64,000 bases of DNA from Bacteroidales bacterium. GTDB lineage: Bacteria > Bacteroidota > Bacteroidia > Bacteroidales > F082. Of this stretch, positions 53,863 to 62,147 are shown in pieces. The stretch covers positions 37,223-101,222 of the forward strand of contig JALNZU010000008.1 of NCBI GenBank assembly GCA_023229245.1, written 5' to 3'. The notes under the pieces are model-generated. The model searched no databases and had not been told where the DNA came from. It saw only the letters and a program-made list of their open reading frames with translations. The position numbers and the translations under genes are program-made. Each line of letters starts with the position of its first letter. The first letter of the stretch is position 1.

Positions 53863-54348
53863 TTAGTCGTGATGGAGCATTTTTTTATCTTTAATAAAGT
53901 CTTCTCTCATTGTAATTCCATCTAAAATTCGTTGTCGTGTGGTAGCATAGTCAAATGCAGAATCTGATTTATGTTTATGAGCTGCATAACCGTATCCCAT
54001 AGGTGTATGGTCGCCGTAGGTGTACCATGCTTCTTCTACTCTGAGCCATTCGCCTGTCTGGCTATCGGCTATATAGGATACTGTATTTCCATGGTCGTAT
54101 TTTTCCCAGTCGGGTGAGTCCATATAGAAGATCAAACATCCTAGATCGTCGTACCAAAGCACCTCACCCATTGAATTGATCGACTGGGCTGAATATTTCT
54201 GATCGGCAAGTCCCATCAGGCATAAGACACATATATCTCTGTCAAAGTTTATCTCTCGTGGGCTTTGGTCAATATTTCGCTGGCAAGATAATAAGCTGGT
54301 TAAAAGAGTAATAGGTATTATTAATAGAAGTAGTATTAAACGTTTCAT
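53863..54348 (-). CDS. nosL: NosL copper chaperone lipoprotein
   Basis: 161 residues. Lipobox LLSC (C22) and the Cu(I) motif DICVLCLM (C40, C43, M45), equivalent to the CxxCxM of NosL. Then YSAQSINSMGEVLWYDDLGCLIFYM, the conserved domain. It delivers Cu(I) to apo-NosZ in the periplasm. Between nosF and nosY. Confidence 0.9.
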   Translation of the reverse strand: MKRLILLLLIIPITLLTSLLSCQRNIDQSPREINFDRDICVLCLMGLADQKYSAQSINSMGEVLWYDDLGCLIFYMDSPDWEKYDHGNTVSYIADSQTGEWLRVEEAWYTYGDHTPMGYGYAAHKHKSDSAFDYATTRQRILDGITMREDFIKDKKMLHHD

Positions 54349-54360
54349 TTTTAAGAAGTA

Positions 54361-55032
54361 TTAGGTTTGTTTTGAAATTATTTTATCAAGTACCACATTT
54401 CCTAGGTCCATTTCCACTACTCTGTTGACGAGTCCGGAAATTTCGTCCATGCGGTGGCTGCTCAATATCATTAGTGTATCGAGTGGGAAGTTGCGTAGAT
54501 GATCAAACAGTATGGTTCGTGCCTGCGGATCAAGATTGGCCGATGGTTCGTCAAGCAGGAGTATCTTAGGTTGTCGTCCAAGGGCAAAGCTGATCAGCAA
54601 CTTTTGTTTCATTCCGCCCGAGAGTTTAAAGAATGGTTTATGATAATTGTCTTCGATAGGAAGTCCCATTTCGTGGCTCAAGCGAATGAATGTGTCGGCC
54701 GGTGTTTTGGTGATCGTCACAAAGAAGTTAAGCAGTTCTTTGACCGTGAGCTTGATAGGGGGTGGCATCTGGGGTACGAAACCTATATGCTGTAAGATGT
54801 CTTTTCGTTCTTTACGGGGATTCATTCCAAACACCTTCATATCTCCCTCGTAGTTATATTGACCTAAGATACACCGGATGAGAGTGGTTTTTCCAGCTCC
54901 ATTTTGACCTATCAGGGCTATTCGTTCCTTTTCACGAAAATGAATTGTCAGGTTTTTGATCACCTCCTGCTTTTTAAAAGCTTTGGATAAGTTATCGATA
55001 CTTATTAGTTCGTGATTATTATTCGTAGTCAT
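54361..55032 (-). CDS. nosF: NosF ABC ATPase
   Basis: 223 residues. Walker A GQNGAGKTT (42-50), signature LSGGMKQKL, Walker B ILLLDEPSANLDP and a short C-terminus typical of NosF. It pairs with NosY. Gap of 10 bp after nosH. Confidence 0.9.
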   Translation of the reverse strand: MTTNNNHELISIDNLSKAFKKQEVIKNLTIHFREKERIALIGQNGAGKTTLIRCILGQYNYEGDMKVFGMNPRKERKDILQHIGFVPQMPPPIKLTVKELLNFFVTITKTPADTFIRLSHEMGLPIEDNYHKPFFKLSGGMKQKLLISFALGRQPKILLLDEPSANLDPQARTILFDHLRNFPLDTLMILSSHRMDEISGLVNRVVEMDLGNVVLDKIISKQT

Positions 55033-55042
55033 ATATATTATT

Positions 55043-55999
55043 TTATACCAATGCTGAAGCGCCTTTTATGGCAAAGGTAAGAGCGTCGCCCGGGCATACA
55101 TCTACACATAAGCCGCATCGGGTGCAGTCGGGACCAACAAAGTGGACGTCTTGCGTAGCTTTACCTCTTTGAACAAACCATAGTTCGTGGGGTACTAAGC
55201 ACACTTTTTGACATTCAAGGCAATAGCCACATTTGTCGTGCTCAAACTTTATGGCTAATGGACTGAGTTTGCCAACAAAGCTCCAGGTCGTACCAATAGG
55301 ACAAACATATCGGCACCAGAAACGTCGGCTTACGAACGCTTCAAACAGCAGCATGGCTACCACCCATAACAAAAGTAAGCTGGGCCCGTATATCATTGCT
55401 TTTGATACTATACCTACCATATTAAGGTCTTCAAACACTAAGTTTTTGGTGAGAACGGCTAATAGCAGGAATCCGATGAAAAAAATGATCTTCAACCCGA
55501 TATTGAATGAACGTTCCCGTATCTTTTTCTTCTTTACTAAGTAAATATGTAATTTTTCGGCCCATTCTGATAAAAAGTGATAAGGACACATCCATGAGCA
55601 GTATCCTCGGCCGCCAAATATAAACCAGAAAATAAGAATAGTAATTAAACCTATCCAAAAGTTCATGGTCAGCATACCAACATATCCTGTTATTGACGAA
55701 ATTGCTAACAGTTGTAGGGCATTGAAGGGATCCATCAGGTAAAAACCTATCAGTCGTGAACCGCTTAATGAGCCTTCAAGTATCGACAGATCGAAGGAGT
55801 ATGAAAACACAAACAGCAGGTTCATAAATAACAGTACCGACCATCTGATGTTTCTCCATTTATGGTTTTTCTTTTTTGCATCGCGCCATTCTACATAGCT
55901 GATCCCTTGTATGCTATGCGGCAATTGGTCTTTTGACTTAGGTGGTAAGGGTTCTTTGTTTTTCCCTGTGCTAAAATAATCTTTTAACATAGCTGGCAT
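55043..55999 (-). CDS. nosH: NosH/NapH-type membrane ferredoxin
   Basis: 318 residues. Four or five membrane segments, cysteine motifs GGRGYCSWMCPYHF and CRYVCPIGTTWSF, then two 4Fe-4S sites CGYCLECQKVCLVP and CTRCGLCVDVCPGDAL. NapH family. In clade-II nos clusters, NosG/NosH are thought to pass electrons from menaquinol to the periplasm. It starts 2 bp after nosG. Confidence 0.9.
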   Translation of the reverse strand: MPAMLKDYFSTGKNKEPLPPKSKDQLPHSIQGISYVEWRDAKKKNHKWRNIRWSVLLFMNLLFVFSYSFDLSILEGSLSGSRLIGFYLMDPFNALQLLAISSITGYVGMLTMNFWIGLITILIFWFIFGGRGYCSWMCPYHFLSEWAEKLHIYLVKKKKIRERSFNIGLKIIFFIGFLLLAVLTKNLVFEDLNMVGIVSKAMIYGPSLLLLWVVAMLLFEAFVSRRFWCRYVCPIGTTWSFVGKLSPLAIKFEHDKCGYCLECQKVCLVPHELWFVQRGKATQDVHFVGPDCTRCGLCVDVCPGDALTFAIKGASALV

Positions 56000-56001
56000 A
56001 A

Positions 56002-56814
56002 TTAAAAGGGTTCAACAATTATACTGGTTTCATGAGTTGGACATATCATCACACATACGCCGCAGCCTGTACATCCGTCTAATACTCTTGGTACTAGTCT
56101 TCCGTTTCTATCCAATTCCTGTACTATGGCTGTTTCTCCTATAGGGCATTCGGTGATGCATAAGTCGCATATTTCTCTATCGAATTCTTTATCAGCCAAT
56201 GGGCTTGCGCTGGCGTCCTGTGTGTCGGGGGCACGATATATGCCTTTAAAGTTAGTACCACGGCTCACGCCTTTAAACCCTTCTCCTTTGTATGCCAAAC
56301 AACTATCGCGGTTGACATGAGCTTTGCCCATGCGCACTATTTGTTTCATAGCTACTTTCTGAACCTCAAACGGATTTACCGAAGTAAAATCGTCACCGGC
56401 TTCGGCAGCTGCTTGTTCAACGGCTGCCAGGCCGGCATCCTTGAATGGCTTGAAGTTAAGTACGGCAGTAGGACAGGTTTCAACACATTGGAGTGCATCG
56501 CATGAAAAGTCGCATGCCTGCTCGCGCGGATCTATATAAGGTGTGCCAAAGGCTAATCCTTTACCGGCTTTAGCAAGCTTGATAGCTTGTACCGGGCATA
56601 TCTGTACACATAGACCGCACTTGATACAGCCATAGATAAAGGTTTCCTCATCTATTGCACCCGGTGGCCTAAGAAAATCGGGACGTAGACGTGTGCCGGA
56701 TGTAGCACGGTCGAGCACAAAAGCACCGGTACCTGCAAGTGCTATGGCTCCGGTAGCAACAAGCCCGCTTTTTAAAAACGCTCTGCGGTTTACTCCGCTT
56801 TTTTTCTTTTCCAT
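56002..56814 (-). CDS. nosG: NosG/NapG-type periplasmic ferredoxin
   Basis: 270 residues. Tat motif R10-R11 (VNRRAFLKSGL), then four 4Fe-4S sites: CIKCGLCVQICPVQ, CDFSCDALQCVETCP, CDLCITECPIGE and CTGCGVCVMICPTHE. NapG family. Works with NosH in electron transfer to nitrous oxide reductase. First gene after the copper receptor, 68 bp on. Confidence 0.92.
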   Translation of the reverse strand: MEKKKSGVNRRAFLKSGLVATGAIALAGTGAFVLDRATSGTRLRPDFLRPPGAIDEETFIYGCIKCGLCVQICPVQAIKLAKAGKGLAFGTPYIDPREQACDFSCDALQCVETCPTAVLNFKPFKDAGLAAVEQAAAEAGDDFTSVNPFEVQKVAMKQIVRMGKAHVNRDSCLAYKGEGFKGVSRGTNFKGIYRAPDTQDASASPLADKEFDREICDLCITECPIGETAIVQELDRNGRLVPRVLDGCTGCGVCVMICPTHETSIIVEPF

Positions 56815-56882
56815 GGTTTATAGTTTTATGGTTTCAACTGTGAAAACTTAGACGGTACACAGCAGTTTTTTCCGTTAGTGTA

Positions 56883-58997
56883 TTAAAATGTAAAACGCAC
56901 TCCCAAATGTAAACTTATTCCAGGTTCGTAGTACAAACTTTCTATATCCATTGCTTTATAAGCCCTGCTCAGATGCTCTACATAATTGGCATTAGTCAGG
57001 TTTTTTATCGTTAGGTTGCACTCTATAGGCTTGAATGGACGGTACGAGACATACAGGTCTAAAAGAGCAAATCCAGGTGTAGCCGATTCGTTGAAATGAG
57101 ATGATACCCGATTTTGATCGGCGGCTACTCTAAGATTTAGTTTAGACATGAACCGAGAATGCTCGTAGGTGATCGAACTCAATAATGTCAGCGGACTGAT
57201 CTCGGCTAAAGGCTCACCCCAGCTTATATTGTGTGCATACGTATAGGAAATACCTATATTGGCAAGCCAGTTTCTGGCAAATACAAGATCGGCCCCGGCT
57301 TCAAATCCGGTTAAAAAGACCTGATCCACATTAGTGAAAACCTTGGTGAACTTAGGTTCCTGACAAGGCATATAAAGACGAGCAATAGTAGTATCAACTG
57401 CTGCTGAAATGAAATCCTGTATATAGGAATAAAATATATCTCCAAACAGCACTACTCTGCCCCATTGTTTCTCGGCTCGTATATCGGTTTGATAGTTTAC
57501 CTCCGACCTTAGACGAGGATTGCCTAAATACTCATATGCATCCATGCCTATGTTAAAGTGGTTGATAAACAGCTCCGAAAGCTCTGGTGCTCTGCTCGCA
57601 CGGGCTACCGCCAATGATAAACTGACCTCTCTGGGTAATGACCAACTGATTGAGCTAGTGGCTGAGAGATCTATGCGGTTAGCTGGCGTCAACTTGCTGC
57701 CATAGTATTCTCTGAAGCTGTCGTCAGGAGTGCCAATAGCGTATCCAATAAAATCAGAGCGTATTCCTGTGCTCCACAATAGGTTTTGATTGATCTGCCA
57801 GTTGTTTTCAACAAAAAGGCCGAGGTCGCTTTGTTTTGAATCTTGCCACACCTGATCGGTAAAGGCTTTGGGTGGATCGAAGTTTTGACCGGTACAGATA
57901 TTTTTATGTACCAAACGTTCGCGTGTTCCATCCTTTCCGGTTTGTTTGAAATCTAAACCTGCATGCAGTAGATTAAAGCGTGCGGTTTGTATGATGAGTT
58001 CAGATCGTCCGCCTATTACGTTGGCCGTGGCATGTGAGACTGATTCGGTAAGCTTGAACGCAGGCCTTAATGTGTTCGACATCCTATGGTCCACAAAACT
58101 TCCATACAGCTTCAGTCTGAGACCATTGATACGATGACTGAGTTTACCTGCTGCGTAATCAAGGGAGACGATATTGCTTTTGTCCCAGTCGGCATCCATA
58201 GGCAGGCCGGCATATAACACATCATCCGCTTTACTTTGCCTCCAGCTGAGCTGAATGCGTTGATTTTCTGCAGGATTATATCCAAGCTTAATGGCATAAC
58301 CGGTTCTGGTAAAAGAAGATGCGATTTTCTGACCTTCCCCACTGATGTAGTTACCGAAATTTTTATACCCTGCATTCAGGCTCAGGTCGAATGATTTTTC
58401 GATAGCTTGTATGAATGCATTGGAGTAGAAATTATTTCCATTGGTCTGATATCCGGCATCTATCATCCCTTTGATTTTTTTGTCGCCATAGCGATCAGGT
58501 TTTCGATTCACTATGTTGATAACCCCTCCAAACGACTGTCCGAAGCGAACTGAGTAGGGGCCTTTAATCACTTCGATTTTTTCTATTTCTTCCATAGCCA
58601 CCTGCGAAATAGCAGGATCCATGCGGTTGGGACATGCATTAGTAGTTTGCACACCTCCGTCAATCAGTACGTTCAACTGACTATATTTAAAACCGCGTAA
58701 TACCGGCTCCATTCCGTAGTTCCCGCGTTTCTCTATCCCAAAACCAATCTGGTTAACAAAAAGAGAACCGCCGTCATGGGCATTTTCTATTTTTAATATA
58801 CGTCCGGAGATATTTGTTTTCGACATGGTAGGCGTCGAAGCCGATTTTATGACTATCTCCTCTAACATGAGCGTATCAGGCTCTGAAGCCACTAAGGTTA
58901 TGGTTGCTAACAATGCAGCAATGACTATGATGATGGCAATTAATGTTCTGGTTTCCATCTCTTTAAAATATTTTAATATGTTTTCCATCCATTTCAT
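56883..58997 (-). CDS. oprC: OprC/NosA-type TonB-dependent copper receptor
   Basis: 704 residues; the true start may be the ATG at 58958 (METRTL), which gives a cleaner signal peptide. Plug domain (about 45-160) and 22-strand barrel ending HLGVRFTF. The plug holds CPNRM (C122, M126) and the barrel HRM (H304, M306). These are the CxxxM and HxM copper-binding pairs described for OprC of Pseudomonas aeruginosa. Its relative NosA in P. stutzeri is needed for nitrous oxide reductase copper supply. Located within the nos cluster, between a small unknown gene and nosG. It most likely imports copper across the outer membrane. Confidence 0.88.
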   Translation of the reverse strand: MKWMENILKYFKEMETRTLIAIIIVIAALLATITLVASEPDTLMLEEIVIKSASTPTMSKTNISGRILKIENAHDGGSLFVNQIGFGIEKRGNYGMEPVLRGFKYSQLNVLIDGGVQTTNACPNRMDPAISQVAMEEIEKIEVIKGPYSVRFGQSFGGVINIVNRKPDRYGDKKIKGMIDAGYQTNGNNFYSNAFIQAIEKSFDLSLNAGYKNFGNYISGEGQKIASSFTRTGYAIKLGYNPAENQRIQLSWRQSKADDVLYAGLPMDADWDKSNIVSLDYAAGKLSHRINGLRLKLYGSFVDHRMSNTLRPAFKLTESVSHATANVIGGRSELIIQTARFNLLHAGLDFKQTGKDGTRERLVHKNICTGQNFDPPKAFTDQVWQDSKQSDLGLFVENNWQINQNLLWSTGIRSDFIGYAIGTPDDSFREYYGSKLTPANRIDLSATSSISWSLPREVSLSLAVARASRAPELSELFINHFNIGMDAYEYLGNPRLRSEVNYQTDIRAEKQWGRVVLFGDIFYSYIQDFISAAVDTTIARLYMPCQEPKFTKVFTNVDQVFLTGFEAGADLVFARNWLANIGISYTYAHNISWGEPLAEISPLTLLSSITYEHSRFMSKLNLRVAADQNRVSSHFNESATPGFALLDLYVSYRPFKPIECNLTIKNLTNANYVEHLSRAYKAMDIESLYYEPGISLHLGVRFTF

Positions 58998-59110
58998 AAG
59001 TATCCAGATTATCGGATTATTTCGTTTATTGGGGCTGCGTTTTCTGTTAGATTAGCGTTACAAAGTCGCATAACTGATTCAAGCAGGTTCTGAATAACCG
59101 AAATGTTAGG

Positions 59111-59500
59111 TCAGGAAAATCGGGGAGGGGGAGATGGTGTTGTAAGGTATCTTGAGATGACCTCGTCCTGAAATGGCATGAATATCCATTTTTCGCCTTT
59201 AAGCAAATGATACGGTGCTGCGGCCAGGCAATGATAAAATAGTACAAAATTAGGTGTTACCCTCTCGGGCATAATAGGCTTTTCAGTTTTTTTATTAGTC
59301 TCTTTGGTGCGTTCAATCAACGCACGTAAAAATGTGATATCACCCGTTAATGGGCGGTCACCTGATATAAAATGTGCATCAGTGGTTTGTGGGTGTTTTT
59401 GACTGTGCCCCATAAGATACATCACAAAAGGAATCTCCGGCAATATTAGAAAAGCTAAATGGATAAGCAAAAGAGTATATGTGAGTAACTTACGTATCAT
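59111..59500 (-). CDS. Small nos-cluster protein of unknown function
   Basis: 129 residues starting 2 bp after the nosD stop, so co-transcribed. One N-terminal hydrophobic segment (about 7-32), then MGHSQKHPQTTDAHF with three His, and FYHCLAAAPYHLLKGEKWIF with Cys and His. No family recognised. Location before the copper receptor and the His/Cys/Met content suggest a metal-related role, unproven. Confidence 0.7.
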   Translation of the reverse strand: MIRKLLTYTLLLIHLAFLILPEIPFVMYLMGHSQKHPQTTDAHFISGDRPLTGDITFLRALIERTKETNKKTEKPIMPERVTPNFVLFYHCLAAAPYHLLKGEKWIFMPFQDEVISRYLTTPSPPPRFS

Positions 59501-59502
59501 AA

Positions 59503-60807
59503 TTAAAAGTCAGTAGATCTGATGCTATGTTTTTGATCCCATTTGAACATCGGCTTTTGATCACGCAACACAAATTTTGGCTGTGAGAAAGGGGCTAAAC
59601 GCTCTAAAAAATCGAGTACCAACAATAAAGGTGACCCGTAAAAGAATTTCACGTTCCGATTGAATGACCATAGGTGTTCTACATACGCATATAGGGAGTA
59701 GGGGGTGTCGCCTATATTATCCTTGTCTTTGTCGAAACCTTGATAATCGTCCCAGTAGTTGTTGTCCCATTTATTTAGGTTGGCTGTTTTACCTTCGGCT
59801 TCAACCTGCACTAAATTGTTGTGAAAATAATTTTGTTTAAACAGATTTCCTTCCTGGTTGGTGTGAAACTTCACTCCAACACCACAAAAGGCTATTTCAT
59901 TATTGGCAATAGTATTTATTTTTTCAGGTACAAAAGGAGATACGTCAATATGTATCCCTTCGGAAGAGTATATAAATCTGTTGTGTAGAATTTGGTTTGA
60001 AGAAGTTTCTTTCATCCCAAGGCACATCCCGCTAATGCCTGTTGACTGCATGATGGTGTTTCCGGTCATTACGGTTTTTTCGCTATACATCAGAAAAACC
60101 CCTACCGAGTTGTGATAGAATACATTATCAGCTATGCGGTTGTTGTGGGCATACATGAAATGGATTGAATAGCGGTTTCCAACGCCTTTGTTGGCAATAA
60201 AACTATTTTCTGAGGAATACCAGACGACCATATCACGTACCTGATACCAATAGTTTCCGGTAATCAGATTATGCTTTGAGTACCAAAGCCTTATTGCATC
60301 ACCTTTAAGAGCCATCGGACGTCGCGACAAGGAGCTTATTTCGCAATGGCGGATGATGTTATGATTGGCTTGCAAGATATCAACTCCGAACAGGCATTCG
60401 TGTATATAACAGTTTTCTACTAAGTTATAGTTTCCGGTGAGTTTGATGCCGCTATCAATTTTATCGTGTGATCCGCCCGATTCAATAATTTCTAAATTAG
60501 TTAAGGTGACATGGTCGGCATTTACGAATATTACCGAGCTGTTTCCTTCACCTGAGATGGTTGCTTTTCCTTGTCCATCTATTGTAATACCGTTTGTGTT
60601 GATAGTTGCCGGGCCTATATAGTATCCCGGTTCAAGTCGTATATACTGGCCTGGTCTGGCTTGGTCGATTATCGTTTGCAGTGAAATAGGATTTTCTACA
60701 GCCTGATGCCCTTCTACAGGGCTTTCAAGCCCAAAGATCTCCTGTGCTTTAGCCCATGGAGCCAAAAACAGAAGTAAAACCAAATATATAGCACAGTATT
60801 TTTTCAT
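59503..60807 (-). CDS. nosD: NosD periplasmic copper-site maturation protein
   Basis: 434 residues with a signal peptide (1 to about 21). A CASH-type parallel beta-helix (about 40-340): INTNGITIDGQGKATISGEG, NSSVIFVNADHVTLTNLEI and many short N/H-containing coils (HNRIADNVFYHNSVGVFL). The C-terminus has DNYWDDYQGFDKDKDNIGDTPY, the NosD signature. NosD binds copper and works with NosFY. It starts 57 bp after the NosB-like gene stop, past a hairpin. Confidence 0.93.
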   Translation of the reverse strand: MKKYCAIYLVLLLFLAPWAKAQEIFGLESPVEGHQAVENPISLQTIIDQARPGQYIRLEPGYYIGPATINTNGITIDGQGKATISGEGNSSVIFVNADHVTLTNLEIIESGGSHDKIDSGIKLTGNYNLVENCYIHECLFGVDILQANHNIIRHCEISSLSRRPMALKGDAIRLWYSKHNLITGNYWYQVRDMVVWYSSENSFIANKGVGNRYSIHFMYAHNNRIADNVFYHNSVGVFLMYSEKTVMTGNTIMQSTGISGMCLGMKETSSNQILHNRFIYSSEGIHIDVSPFVPEKINTIANNEIAFCGVGVKFHTNQEGNLFKQNYFHNNLVQVEAEGKTANLNKWDNNYWDDYQGFDKDKDNIGDTPYSLYAYVEHLWSFNRNVKFFYGSPLLLVLDFLERLAPFSQPKFVLRDQKPMFKWDQKHSIRSTDF

Positions 60808-60820
60808 TTTATCAGATTTA

Positions 60821-60851
60821 AAACAGGGAGACCATTAATGTCTCCCTGTTT
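60821..60851 (-). terminator. Hairpin between the NosB-like gene and nosD
   Basis: Perfect 12-bp stem AAACAGGGAGAC/GTCTCCCTGTTT with a 7-base loop, followed on the minus strand by TTTTAAAT. It may end or attenuate transcription before nosD. Confidence 0.7.
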
Positions 60852-60864
60852 AAACAACTATCAA

Positions 60865-61647
60865 CTAAACACTTACCTTTTTCAATGCTTTGCGTTTTAA
60901 AAGTATGGCTAAGAGGAAAAAGACAAAAGCTCCCATGGCAATCAGGAAGCCATACATGGGATACGATTCGGTAGTGAACTGGGCTACTTTACCTTCGCCA
61001 AATACTGTAGGCATAAACGGTTTGATGCCTGCGAAAGCTCCACCACCATGTAATCCTAAATTATGTCCATACCAATACAGATAATAGATATAAACTATCA
61101 GGAAATAAAATGGGGTTAGTGCAGCTATCCAACCGAACAGGCCAAACATCTTACGTGAGGTAATCATGAATAGTATTCCGAATATTATCAGGACTACAAA
61201 AATATAAGGTGAGCCTACCATCAGTGTGTTTAATACCTTCAAAGCGTTGGGTGTTACGTTAATGCGTATCTTCTGGCCTTGTGCGTCGTATAAGTCGTGT
61301 CCCTCTTCATCTTTTTCCGTGTCAAAAACATAAAAGCTTGGATGTGTCATGCCTTTTGGATTGTTGACTCCTTGAACAATAGGAAACATTCCAATATAAT
61401 GGTTGATCGCATTCATTTCTACCAAACAGTCAGCACCTTCGTTAGTAGCTAACTCTTCGCGTTCGGCCACTCCTTCACATCCGTTATACACCCCATTATA
61501 TTTGAAATTAATACGGATCCCTTTGGGATACATCGCCTTAGGATATTGGATGCTTTGTAGGGAAACGCTCCAGATAGGTGCGAAATAGGTTAATGCAATA
61601 AATACTATCCCTATAAGTGAAAATATGATATATGTTTTTGATTTCAT
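60865..61647 (-). CDS. nosB: NosB-like nos-cluster membrane protein
   Basis: 260 residues with four membrane segments (about 5-27, 150-172, 176-198, 232-253) and a large periplasmic loop with APIWSVSLQSIQYPKAMYPKG, NAINHYIGMFPIVQ and two cysteines. Proteins of this kind follow nosZ in clade-II nos clusters, as NosB does in Wolinella. Role uncertain; possibly electron transfer or assembly. The name rests on position and topology. Confidence 0.7.
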   Translation of the reverse strand: MKSKTYIIFSLIGIVFIALTYFAPIWSVSLQSIQYPKAMYPKGIRINFKYNGVYNGCEGVAEREELATNEGADCLVEMNAINHYIGMFPIVQGVNNPKGMTHPSFYVFDTEKDEEGHDLYDAQGQKIRINVTPNALKVLNTLMVGSPYIFVVLIIFGILFMITSRKMFGLFGWIAALTPFYFLIVYIYYLYWYGHNLGLHGGGAFAGIKPFMPTVFGEGKVAQFTTESYPMYGFLIAMGAFVFFLLAILLKRKALKKVSV

Positions 61648-61670
61648 GAATTTTGTTTTAATAAGACCAG

Positions 61671-62039
61671 TTAGTTACCAAATTCTACTCCTGCTTGATC
61701 CATCATATAACTAAGTGCATCGAACAGGTCTTGTTCTGAGCAATCCAAACAGTTTCCCTTTTCCGGCATGGCACCATATTTTCCGGTAAATCCACTGACG
61801 GCATTAGGGAGTAGCACATCAATTCCTTTAGCGGCCATTTCTTCCCAACGTGGTTTATCGTCTAAAGCAGCAGCGCCCGAGACGCCTTTCCAATGGCATG
61901 CAATACATGAGCGGTCATACACTGATTTACCGTTGGCAAGATCAGCTACGAACTCTTTTTTACTGGCTCCACCACCACAAGAAGCAAAAACAATGGCAAT
62001 CAACATAGTGCTAAGGGTCAATTTTACAAGCTTTTTCAT
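61671..62039 (-). CDS. Monoheme c-type cytochrome lipoprotein of the nos cluster
   Basis: 122 residues. Lipobox FASC (Cys about 20), then a small cytochrome c fold with CIACHWKG and a distal Met in GAMPEKGNCLDCS or ALSYMMDQ. Likely electron carrier to NosZ, NosC-like in position. Lies between nosZ and the NosB-like gene. Confidence 0.85.
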   Translation of the reverse strand: MKKLVKLTLSTMLIAIVFASCGGGASKKEFVADLANGKSVYDRSCIACHWKGVSGAAALDDKPRWEEMAAKGIDVLLPNAVSGFTGKYGAMPEKGNCLDCSEQDLFDALSYMMDQAGVEFGN

Positions 62040-62106
62040 AAAAAATGTTTTAATGAATTAATTAGTGATTGATTTTGAATTGCCCAAAAATACCATCTTT
62101 TTTTGA

Positions 62107-62138
62107 AATAAAGTGGCGGATTAATCCGCCACTTTATT
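62107..62138 (-). terminator. Terminator directly after nosZ
   Basis: 32-bp perfect palindrome; arms AATAAAGTGGCGGA and its reverse complement about TTAA, followed on the minus strand by TTTCAAAAAAAG. It begins 9 bp past the nosZ stop, probably limiting read-through and making nosZ more abundant than the accessory genes. Confidence 0.75.
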
Positions 62139-62147
62139 ATTCATTTT

